Positions 1 through 10,393 of a stretch of DNA of 64,000 bases are shown here, piece after piece. The translations under genes were made by a program, and so were the position numbers. The stretch covers positions 620,001-684,000 of the forward strand of contig JAKZZE010000028.1 in NCBI GenBank assembly GCA_024220505.1. The letters are read 5' to 3'. How positions within the stretch are numbered: position 1 is the stretch's first letter; the number at the start of each line of letters is the position of its first letter. The notes under the pieces are model-generated. The model searched no databases and had not been told where the DNA came from. It saw only the letters and a program-made list of their open reading frames with translations. Source of the DNA: Rhizopus arrhizus (taxonomy: Eukaryota > Mucoromycota > Mucoromycetes > Mucorales > Rhizopodaceae).

Positions 1-1640
1 ATTAATATATTTTAGTAGCTTGTATCATTATTATTGTTCTATATTACTAGAATATCGAATAAGAAATCGAATATATTGTGTAATAATCCTTTGAACATCT
101 TGTTCATTTGAATAGGGTCTATTTAATATCTCATCTAATTCTATTATTGTTATTAGTACATTATATTGTATCATTCATTCATTTTACCTGAATAAAAGCT
201 TTCAATGTCATCAAAATAATATTCAATAGCATCATCATCCATTTATAAAGGGAATAAGAAAAGAAAGAAAGAAAGAGAGTAAAAAGAAACAAAAAAAGAT
301 GAGGAGCAAATCATTTAATTGATAAAATTTATTTTCCTTCTCCGATCCATTGCTTTTTTTCAATCCTTCTCAATTGGTTACCAGATCAAAAGATGAATTT
401 TTTTTTTTTTTTTTTTTTGAAAATGATAAAATATTTAATTATCTATTTTGCTTATACATGAATGAGAAAAAGACTGTCAAAAAATCTTTAAAGAGTAGGG
501 TCTTTAATTAAAGAAAAAGACAAAGAGCATGTTTCATTGACTAAAATTGTGAGACACAGTAAGGTAGCTATAAGTTTTTGTGCCTGTCCTTCTTCATCAA
601 TCATGGCCCAAAAAGAAAATTTGATATAAAGGTACAGAAAATGACTGTCTATGGTATGATTGCTTATAAAGCTCAAAGGAGCAACATGTTCTTTTTGGTC
701 TATTCACAGTAAAATAATGCTCTTCCGGAACTAAAGACCATATTCAGAGAGTCTGTCAAATGATTATATGCAAATATATCACCCATGATGCACTGCTGTC
801 ATCAAGACATAATTTGGAGTGTGTCAGCCAAAAAGAACATTTACAATGTCTATTCATGAACAATTCCGTATTTTCCTTAGTTTACATAAAATATCAGCAG
901 CTATCTTTTGTATTTCTTAACGTCAGTCTATCGCAGATATCTCCCATCAGAGTCTTTGGCTGCATCTTTACCTTTTTGCTTGAACTTTATTGTCTCAATA
1001 CAATCTTAAATTTGTTTATCTTATTGTTATATTCAAAAGTAATAGTTATTGTGTCTGTTTCTCCCTATCTCAAGCTTGTTCTATATAAAAATAGCCAACA
1101 CATAATACAGACAACTGGCACAAGATACTTGTAATACCAACACCTTGCTTTCTAGAAATTGATCTCACTACTGTCTTTATCGGATCTTTAAGGTTTTGAA
1201 GAAAGAATTTCGTTAGCATACGTTTATTCTATCTATTATTTATGCTGTACCTCTAGAAACCTTTTTCTTGATGGTTTTCACGTCCTTTCTGAAATTCTTG
1301 GTAGCCAAGTTGTGCAGAATAACCAATTTTACCTTTCATATATTATGTCATTCCATTTTATTTGAAGGTTTTATTCTCTAGTACAAATTTCATCACAATC
1401 AGCTGCTGGCTAAGAATCAAGTTTGACTTTAAACTTATAAGTGTGATTGTATAGTAATCCTTTGAGAGATTGAATTGTACAATTCCTGTGGCAGTAAAAG
1501 TACCAGCTGAGATTAATTCCTATTTATCATAACATTGTTGAGTTGTAGTGGTTACTGTTGCCACACGTTGGAATATTCACACTCGTGATTAGGGTGATCA
1601 TTCACAGAAACTGAGAAAAAGAAGATTTACAATTCTCCAC
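1..1640. other. Gene-poor AT-rich stretch, no supported gene
   Basis: No gene can be supported here. A run of 21 T lies at about 398-418. Open frames at 488-676 (minus) and 760-1134 (plus) have no recognisable motif, and the composition of the second, rich in Leu, Ile, Val and Phe, is what AT-rich noise gives. The stretch may hold decayed coding DNA, but nothing identifies it. Confidence 0.5.
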
Positions 1641-1648
1641 ACATTTAT

Positions 1649-1972
1649 TCATTCCTTTCTTGTAATGGGCTTTACTGATTTATCGATATTTTTACGATTA
1701 AACGGATAAATGTTGCTGTTTCTCATTTTATTACTAGCCTGCTTGTAAGGATGAGATCTAGAAGCAAAAACAGGAGCATCCCTTCCAACTTGTGATACCC
1801 ATGTCTGCTGCTTTCCTTTCAAATTGGTTCCATCAAGCCATTGCTTGCCCAGAAACAAATCATTAATGGTTGTCATGGTAGCAAAAGCAGCCGCTTTCCT
1901 TTCAAATACCCAAGATCCAAGGGAGTCAGGCATCGGGAATCGATGGTCAAACTCAGGAAATAGCCACTTTTA
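1649..1972 (-). pseudogene. Coding-like fragment of unknown family
   Basis: A minus-strand open frame runs to a stop at 1649 and continues upstream of its first Met (1933), in frame, for at least a dozen residues (WLFPEFDHRFPMPDSLGSW). Its mixed composition, rich in W, G, P, K and R, looks more like a real protein than AT-rich noise. It could be the last exon of a gene or the remains of a transposable-element protein. I do not recognise the family. Further minus-strand coding-like scraps appear around 2530-2600 but cannot be joined into a gene. Confidence 0.3.
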
Positions 1973-3171
1973 TCATCAAAGCTGATATATCAATTGTGTG
2001 TTTAAAAATCAAAGGCCGAGAAAAGTTTACAGTGGTACTAGGATCACTTTACATAAAATTAGATCCTAATGTACTACAGGGTTGAGCACTTCTCCCTTTT
2101 AAGAGTTGGCTTTTATAAGATTGTTTAATACATTCGAGCTTGCAGATCATTCTTTTGCGCATTATCAAGTATAAGCTTATATGGTGTAGCTAGCTTAAGA
2201 CTCAATCAACTTTGTTTTAATTGTCATATCATGAAATTGCTCAATTCTTTGTAATCTTTCACTTTTTTAAAAAAAAATTCAGAGTTACCAACTCTAATGA
2301 TAAGGCGCTTATCAGGCATCTTAAAAGGAAGTTAGTCAAATTTACTACATTATTTACCTTTTAACCATACTTGTCAAGTAACACTGCATAGTTCTCAATA
2401 TATCACTGAATTTAATGTCATTTGGTGTAATAAAAAACGATTTATTTTCTGAGAAGGTAGCTTGTCGAAATAAGAGCAGACAGTTCAAACTTCATTTACA
2501 GTAGCAAAAAAGCCATCGGTATTCAAAATCTACCTGGGCTTGAGTAGTCCATCATTTGTTTTTGCAATAAGATCATTGCAAGTACCTTTATTCAATTAAG
2601 TTAAGGCCTTTCAATGATCTCTTCCTTCTGAAGTATTTTAGATATCTTGTTCATTATGTCTTTTATGTTTCATAAAAACATCATCCTTTTTTTTTTTTTT
2701 TGAAAATTCAAAGATACAATAAGTACAAACCTGACAGGAAAAACACAAGGCTCAAGCTCACAATGATTTAATTTACGTTGTGAGGAAATGTATCTGAAAA
2801 TATATAGAGATAATAAGATTGATTAATACATGACTTTTCATCAATTGACAAGGATTTCCTTTTTTCTTTTAGCATCTTAAAGATTTTAAGGTGATACAAA
2901 AAACAGGAATGCATAAACTAGCGTTAAATGTTTTTTATAGAATCATGAATATTTTCACTACAGAGACATGCTTATATAGTCTTTTGTGCTCTAAAATATA
3001 GCTGAATTATCTAACTCAAAACTCTTTAATGTATCAGTTGATAAATAATAAATTTTGCTGTATATTTAAAAGAATGCTTTTATATCTGACTTTTAAGTTA
3101 GAAAGTGCAGCGGAGAAAAGTAATGAAAACAAAATCCGTAGTCAATGAAAAGTGTTTTTTTTTGGACTTCA
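1973..3171. other. AT-rich intergenic region upstream of the RAD4 homologue
   Basis: I see no gene in this stretch. It contains poly-T runs, for example near 2688-2701, and a scrap of possible minus-strand coding sequence around 2530-2600. The last 150 bases before 3172 should hold the promoter of the RAD4/XPC gene, but I see no clear TATA box or named motif. Confidence 0.5.
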
Positions 3172-5772
3172 ATGGCAATCACAAGAAAATCACAAAAGAG
3201 AAATGGAGAGCAGCAAAATAACTTGAACAGCAAGAAATCTCGAAAAAGAGTAGTTAAAAAGGCAAGCGCTGATGAAGATCAAATATTTGAATCTGTCGGA
3301 TCAAGTAGATCATTGAAAAGAGTAGATCAGCACAGCGAGGATCTTGGCCAGAAAAAGAAAGCAAAAGGAAAGCAAAAAGAGGATGTAAATTTAATTGATA
3401 AAAGTGAGGATAAGGGCCTACAGATACATGATGTCCAACAAATGGATACTGTAGACATGGAAGTAGACGAAGAAGAGGAGGAAGAGGATGAAATTGATTG
3501 GGAAACAGTTGAACTACCACATATGATTACAGATCAAGTAAACAATAATCACAGTGAAGATAATAATCCAGTATATAAAGATGTTGAGATTGTATTCGAA
3601 GCACCACGTGCAGTGTTAAAGTAAATGCATACAAGCATCAAGCTCTTTCTGACTTTTAAATAGAAAATCCAAATGGGAGATTGAATATCAACGAAACTTG
3701 CGTGAATGGACACACAACAGTCATATCATAACACTAATAGCACACTATGCAATACGGAACAGATGGTGCTCAAGTGATAAGGCAAAAGTAAATGGAATAA
3801 TGATCTTTAAATAGTGTTACTCATTGTTTATGTAATGTGCACATAGTTTCAGTGTTTAAAAATTGTACCCGAACATGCAAGAAAGCTTTTATCGAACAAT
3901 ACTACGGAATCAAGCATCATCACTGGAATTAAATGGATCTTGAACTGGTGGAAAAACTACTTTTCAATCACTGGACCAGGACTTGTGACGCGACCCTACA
4001 GCGATTTTGAAGATATAAGCCATTCATTTTTACAAGACATGATTGCCAAACGTGAATCCAATGAAAATGCAGAGTGGGTGGACAACCTGGATGAATTTGT
4101 CAATCTTCTTTTGAAAAAAGAAGGTACAAGTGATCTGTGTTCTGAATTGTTTGTGAGCATCTTGCGTTCTTGCAACTGTGATGCTCGCTTGGTATGTTCT
4201 CTTCAACCTGTACCATACAAGATACCACCGAATTCCAAGAAACAGAACACAGATGAAAGTACAGAGCAAGAAGAAACACAAGAATCACTACTCTTTCAAT
4301 TTCGTACACCTACAAAAACCCACGTAGACCAAAATGTTCAGCTCAGACAGACAAACGCAAAACCACCATGTGTTTGGATAGAGGTGTATTGTCCAGAATC
4401 AAAACGATGGATATGTGTGGATCCGATCAGGGGCATCATCGATAAACCTGCTCTAATGGAGCCCGCCGTCCTTAATCGTAGTAACCAGCTGTCTTTTGTA
4501 TTGGCATTTGATGAAAAGAAAAAACATTACATCACAGATGTCACACGAAGATATACATCCAATATGGACAAAGCCAATCGTTTAAGAGATCGGCCACTTA
4601 CAAAGCGTGAACAGAGTGCGGGTATGAGGCCTTGGTCTGAGATATTATTGAGTATGTTATGTCATAAACCAAAGATGAATGAAAAAGAAAGACTGGAGAT
4701 GCAAGACTTGGAAAAACAAGAAAAGAAGGAAAGGATGCCTACAAGTATAGGCGCTTTCAAAAACCATCCAATCTACGCCCTAGAGAGACACTTGAAGAAG
4801 TTTGAAGTGCTATATCCAAGAGAACCTATATTAGGAAGTATTCGAGGAGAAAAGATATACCCTCGACAGTGTGTGAAAGTGGTGAGTACTGCAGACGCTT
4901 TTAGAAAACAAGGAAGAGAAATCATCAAAGGAGAACAGCCGATAAAGATGGTCAAGTCGACTGCCACAACAATAGAAAAGAAAAGAATTCATGAAATGGC
5001 AAAGCAGGAGGGTCAAGAGGTGTTGGTACCATGTTATGGTGAATGGCAAACACAAAAAATCATACCTGATCCTGTTGTCGATGTAAAGTATAAATAGCTT
5101 TTACATCTCATTTTCTAATATACACGTATATAGGGCAAAGTTCCAAAGAACTCATTTGGTAATATCGATCTATTTGTACCTGAAATGTTACCAGCAGGAG
5201 CTGTGCATATTCCAAGTAAGTTATAAGCTCTTTCTCTTTCTCTCTCTCTTTCTCTTTTTTTTTTTTGCTTATTTTATGTACTTTAGTTAGGGGTATTGGG
5301 AAGCTCGCAAAAAGACTTGGCGTTGATTATGCTGATGCAGTGGTAAGTATTTTACTATATGTGCAATATTTTTTATGTTAAATGCATTTACGGATGATAA
5401 TAGACAGGATTTGAATTTGTTAAAATGCGTTCAGTGCCTATTATTGAAGGAATTGTGGTTGCAAAAGAGTTTCAGTTTGTGCTCATGGAAGTAGGTTACT
5501 TTGTTTTTTTAAATGACATTACGCATGTTATTTATTATGAATGATAGGCTTTGGAAGAACAAGAAAAAGATGAAGCAGTGAGGGCAATTGAAAAACAAGA
5601 AAAGGAAGTTTATTTACGATGGAGAAAGTTAATTAAGGGACTACTTGTTAAAGCGCGAGTTGATAATGAATACGGTACTAGTAAATCTACTGATAACGAT
5701 AGTGATATGTGGACTACTTTTAATATGGATGATACGCATGGAGGAGGAGGCTTTTTACCAGAAGACGATTAA
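3172..5772 (+). CDS. RAD4: Rad4/XPC nucleotide-excision-repair damage sensor
   Basis: This is a homologue of yeast Rad4 and human XPC, the protein that finds distorted DNA and starts global-genome nucleotide excision repair in the nucleus. After a Lys/Glu-rich acidic N-terminal region comes the transglutaminase-like fold (exon from about 3852, with ITGIKWILNWWKNYF and CVWIEVYCPESKRW). The beta-hairpin domains follow: YALERHLKKFEVLYPREPI for BHD1, VPKNSFGNIDLFVPEMLPAG for BHD2 and FEFVKMRSVPIIEGIVVAKE for BHD3. Seven exons can be joined with GT-AG introns. The first ends at 3620, a short one starts KSKWEIEYQRNL, and later junctions lie near 5090/5133, 5216/5285, 5342/5404 and 5490/5549. An in-frame ATG at 3145 lies upstream, but 3172 gives the more usual basic start MAITRKSQKR. 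Its stop is 30 bp from the stop of the convergent BMT2 gene. The family assignment is certain; exact splice sites are inferred. Confidence 0.93.
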
Positions 5773-5802
5773 AATTGATTTTCATAATATAATAAAAATG
5801 GC

Positions 5803-6706
5803 TTATTCTATAACAATGCAAAAGTTATTACGTGCACCACCGTCTCTTCCTGGTAAAATCTTCTTTTTCCAACTGATACTTCTAGTACTTGGCTTTTGTA
5901 CTAGCTCAAATAAATAGTAGGCCAACTTATTGGAGAAGTGATGATGTATGCATTTAGTATATCCAATTGATGCCATCATACTCAACATGTGCTCATGTGT
6001 CATGTATCTAGAATTGGTAACGCACGGTAAAGGCACGACCAAGAATAAATAATGCAAGCGATTTGCTGTCATGGCTGAAGTAAAAAAGTCACGGGTATGA
6101 ATGAGCATTTGTCCTAAAGGATCGTTAGGTGCTTGTCTAGTTTAATGGGTGTCCAAAGTTACCTCGATCTTTAGGGTCGCCTACAAAGTTAACCACTAAG
6201 CTCAAGCAAACAATATCAAACTTGTTTTCTTCTGCAGGCGGCTTCATCTGCAAAAAATCTTGCTTTTGAATATCGGGATGCTGTGGGTTCAGATCAATAG
6301 GCTTTGCTGTAATCCAGGATGAATATTGCTTATAGTTATCAGGAGCCACAGCACCTACATCGAGCACTTTGATAGGTTTTGTCGTACTATCAATCGACTC
6401 TTTGCAGTGGGACTTTAGAGTTTGTATTAACCATTTTGAAGAATCACCACCTCTTGCTTTACTTTGACCTAGTTTTGAAGCTTTTTGGTACCAGTCTAGA
6501 CCACCAAGAGAGTCCATTTCTTTGAGAATCTCGACTTCTTGCTGTTTTGGTGTCTCTGGATCAGCCCTGCATTTTGCCAATTCTTTGTTTAGTACATGGA
6601 AACGTCGAATCAAACGAGCAGTTTCAACACGAGATTGTTTGAATTTTGTTTTTGAGGTTGGATTTTGTGAGGTGATGGGTTGTCTTTTCTTTTGTTTCTT
6701 GGCCAT
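5803..6706 (-). CDS. BMT2: 25S rRNA adenine-N1 methyltransferase Bmt2 (SAMTOR relative)
   Basis: This is a SAM-dependent methyltransferase of the Bmt2 family. The yeast member makes m1A in 25S rRNA in the nucleolus, and the animal relative SAMTOR senses SAM. The N-terminus is short and lysine-rich, followed by GGLDWYQKASKLGQS and a Rossmann-type SAM-binding segment (IKVLDVGAVAPDNY, then the acidic IDLNP). The core motif FDIVCLSLVVNFVGDPKDRG is also present. One 49-base intron (6114-6162) joins KDRG to QMLIHTRDFF. The second exon gives a typical tail with LFLVVPLPCVTNSRYMT. The start at 6706 (MAKKQKKR) is preferred to an in-frame ATG nine bases upstream at 6715. The length of about 285 residues fits the family. 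Confidence 0.92.
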
Positions 6707-7179
6707 TGGAAACAAGCAATCCTTTTTTTAATTCTCCTGTTTCTTTGTTTTTTGACACTTGCGACTGCTAAGTGACTGCTAAGTTTGAAATGAGCTTTTC
6801 GATGGAACTTTGCTGCCTTTTGAGTAGTGTGACAGGTTGAGATGGTCCAACCATCATAAACTATTTTAAGGTTCGAATTCGTCTGTGAAAGTGCTGGACA
6901 AATTATGCCAGAAGCAAGTTATAGGAAAGATTTGGAGTACCATGTACTACTCACCTAATAACTACCTTATAAATCAGTTGTTAAAATAAAAGCTTTTCTT
7001 TCTCGCACTTCTAATCTACTGTTCGGACACTGCGGTTATAAGGTGTTGAAAGTTGATCTTATAGTCAAGGAGAAATAAGAATAGTGCATTTTATTACGGT
7101 AGCCGTATAGAATTAGGAAAATATCTTTTACAAAAATCATAGCTCGTTTTCATATACGGGCTCAAACGAGGATGGAGTT
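6707..7179. other. Intergenic region upstream of BMT2
   Basis: This holds the promoter side of BMT2 and then AT-rich DNA leading into the LINE relic. I see no gene. A tRNA-like T-loop string near 6870-6880 was checked and rejected. Confidence 0.5.
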
Positions 7180-8715
7180 GGGGGTACATGATTTCTGTAA
7201 AAAATGCCAGGTATTATCGTCACTATCATCATCTTCGGTCTTTCGGAGTGGCTCAAGCATTTGACTCTAGAAAATTTTGTCGTTTCTGTACTCCATTTAT
7301 ATTAATAACCTGCCCAGATTATTACGTCTTCGTCATCTTATCGATGATATTGACCCTATTCAGCTGGCCACGCTAATGAATTATCTATTATGCGTTGATA
7401 ATGTGGTTCTTATTGCTAACAACTATAAAATGTCTGGACTTTTGCAACTTTGCGAACAACACAGTCTTGAGTCAGGTTTTCGTTGGAACCCTAGTAAATG
7501 CGTGATATTTGATGGTAGTCCTCAAACTTTGCAATTTCTCTTTATGATAATACCTTCTCCTACCTAGACGTTCCTTTTAAACCAGGATTTTACCTCCATA
7601 CGCAAGAAATCGTCACTAATAATGTTTCCAGAGCCTTGGCAGCAATGAATCAGTTTTCCTCTATTGGTGTTAATCCCAACGATTTCAACCGACTTCCTGC
7701 CGCTCGTTTCTATTCACAAATGATGCGCTCACAATCTGAATATGGTTTGGCCATTAATACATTTACATCAGCTCAGCCCATTCAACGTGAGAACACTCAA
7801 AAACACTGTCTGCGTACAATCTTTGGTGGTTCTTCATACTCCTTTATCAACATCATAATGGACCTGATTAATCCACCCACTATGAAAGAACGGATCAACA
7901 TCCTACAGGCTTAATTCCTTCTACTTTATATCTTCCGGATGAAACATTCCTTTCTTACCCGCTACCTCATATCAAGCAACAATTTGGTACACCCCAATGA
8001 CACAAAATTTCGAATACAAGGCTATGACAGGGTTGCTCACGGTTAAGTGATATCCTCTATGCTTATTCCTTTAAGGCCGTTAAGCGTGGATTTCTGCAAG
8101 ATAATCAGCTTCTCATTCTAAGCTGCTCTCTCTTTGTCGTTCTTTTTTATCCTAGATCCTATGATTTGGTTTCCATGTCCCTATTCTGAACACAGCAGAT
8201 GTGTCTGTTAGAGACTTGATTGGCTACCAGGCAACCAACCAGAACCTTATTCCAAACACCCTGACCGCTCTCTTTCCAAGAAGCATGTCATTCAATGGCT
8301 CGATATGCATCGAAGATTACAAATTTTGACTACTGTTGAAGGCCCTTTGTTTTTTCTTTTCAACTTACTGCCCACTCGCAAACCACACTCCTTTAAATCT
8401 GTTTCCTTTTAGTTTCTCCGCTGGCTCACCATATGACTGATTCTTTTTGAGCTCAATCACCTTCATCATCAAAGGTTGCCTCCCTCATCTCTACTCTTTT
8501 CCGGAAAACGACTCTTGGATTGGTTGTCCCAGAACTCACACTGATGTCTATGACACATCTTTCTCTCCCTTATTTACTTTCCTTTTACTTTTTCGTTCAT
8601 GATCCCAAAGGATGTTTCTTTTATCCCTTTACGTTCCTTTTTGATCTGACCTGGGCGATTAAGATGTATTAAAGATACTGCGTGCTCACTTTAGTCTTTA
8701 ATACAAATAAAAAAA
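7180..8715 (+). pseudogene. Decayed 5'-truncated non-LTR retrotransposon (LINE reverse transcriptase)
   Basis: The plus strand carries pieces of a reverse transcriptase in shifting frames. SIYINNLPRLLR matches the LINE segment before the active site. LLCVDNVVLIANN stands where an intact enzyme has the YADDVVLIA box, so both catalytic Asp positions are altered (ADD to VDN). ESGFRWNPSKC is the usual next motif. The 3' part (7636-7914, RENTQKHCLRTIFGG and later PPTMKERINIL) matches the post-RT region of such elements, then becomes scrambled to about 8710, where an A-rich stretch may mark the old 3' end. Frameshifts and stops show that it cannot code. The clade within LINEs cannot be told by eye. 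Confidence 0.8.
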
Positions 8716-8855
8716 TTTAATCGTACACAACCAATGATGTCTGTGCCTGGAAAGTGTTCTCTTGCAAAAAGAAAGTCACAATTGCTTGTCTTTTTTATTT
8801 TTATATTATTATTATTATTTTTTTTTAGTTTTCCTTTCCTCACTTTGTAATAAGA

Positions 8856-10112
8856 ATGGTAAAGCAAGCTCTGTTGTGCTCAATATACATTGTACTGAAC
8901 TTAATTTTCACATGTAGATTCGTAGAAACACTCGTCTTCGTAGAGAATATCTTTATAAAAAATCCTTGGAAACAAAGGAGCAAGCAACATTTGATCGCAA
9001 GCAGAAGATCAAGGAAGCTATTGAACGTAAAAACAGATTTGAATCATTAGTATTTTTTTGTTCGATGTTAACAAATATATGTATCTAGAGGGAAAGGATG
9101 TTCCAACTGAGCTGAGGAAGATGGACAAAGCCTCAAAAGAAGATTTCGGTTTTGATCAAGCTCAAGAAGGTAAAAAGAATCAACCCAATCCTTTGCACAT
9201 AAACTAAAATAAAACTTTTCTTATTAGCTCCTACTACACATGAAGACGATGAATACGCCCGTGCTGGTGTTTATGATCCAAAGATTTTAATTACAACGTC
9301 AAGAGATCCCAGCAGTCGTTTACAGCAATTTTCAAAAGAAATGCGTCTTGTGTTTCCCAACTCTCAACGTATTAACCGTGGTGGTCATGTTATGAAAGAA
9401 ATTGTAGAAGCTTGTAGAGCAAATGAAGTAACAGATCTCATCATTTTACACGAACATCGTGGTCAACCAGGTATTTCGATTTTTTTTTTCTTTTTTTTTC
9501 CTTACTAAATGCTATGTGATAGATGGTATGGTAGTTTGTCATTTCCCATATGGTCCCACAGCTTACTTCTCTTTACATAATGTTGTTCTTCGACATGATA
9601 TTAAAGATCAAGGAACTGTATCCGAAGCATTCCCGCATTTAATATTTAACAACTTTAATTCAAAATTAGGTGGAAGAGTAAGTGACAAAGACTAGTAGAA
9701 TATTGCTTGTTTCTTATAATGTAAATTGTAGATTACAAATATCTTAAAGTATTTGTTCCCTGTTCCAAAAGATGACTCAAAGCGAGTGATGACATTTGCA
9801 AATGATAATGATTATATTTCATTCAGGTTAGATGATAAAGTGTTTAAAATATTGAACGAAACTAAATATGTGCATGTAGACATCATGTTTATGTGAAAAC
9901 AGGAAATCAAGTAGAGTTGGCAGAAGTTGGACCTCGATTTGAAATGCGACGTGAGTTGAAATAAGTCGTATTTGATTGTTGCAGTAACTGACTTTTCTTT
10001 GTTATATATAGCATATGAAATCAGGTTAGGAACGGTTGATTTGACGGACGCGGATGTAGAATGGCAGTTGGCTGCTTATACCAGAACTGCAGCAAGGAGA
10101 GTGGCACTTTAG
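8856..10112 (+). CDS. IMP4: U3 small nucleolar RNP protein Imp4 (Brix domain)
   Basis: Imp4 belongs to the U3 snoRNP (with Imp3 and Mpp10) in the SSU processome and acts in early 18S rRNA cleavages. The coding sequence opens with an exon whose only codon is ATG (8856-8858); intron 1 is 8859-8917. Exon 2 gives the family signature [18 protein letters not shown]. Intron 2 (9027-9088) joins AIEQ to [13 protein letters not shown]. The Brix domain follows with [56 protein letters not shown] and [17 protein letters not shown]. The C-terminus is [15 protein letters not shown] to the stop at 10110-10112. There are eight coding exons in all, separated by short introns. Length is about 290 residues, normal for Imp4. 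RRP9, another U3 protein, lies in the same window but far away. Confidence 0.94.
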
Positions 10113-10393
10113 AATGTTTATACAGTTTCTTTTTGTACAGAATTAATAAAAAAAAAAGTATGTAGTCTTACATAATCATCCATCAGTAATGCTTCTGCAA
10201 AGGATACATAAATCAAAGATTCAACGTTCTATATGAAACATCAATCATCACTTATCTTTCTGCTTATAACAATGTCTCTTAATTCCCATAAAATTCACAT
10301 GCGTCTTAAAGTTAAACAGTCGTTTTTAAACCCAATCTACCCATACAAACACTTTTTTTTTTTTTTATCTTTGTTTCTTTATTTTTGCAAGAA

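Noticed and set aside
760..1134. 124-codon plus-strand open frame
   Set aside because: Composition is AT-type (Leu, Ile, Phe, Val, Ser), with no motif and no support from flanking signals.
6862..6882. GGTTCGAATTC, resembling a tRNA T-loop
   Set aside because: No matching acceptor stem, D arm or anticodon arm could be placed around it.
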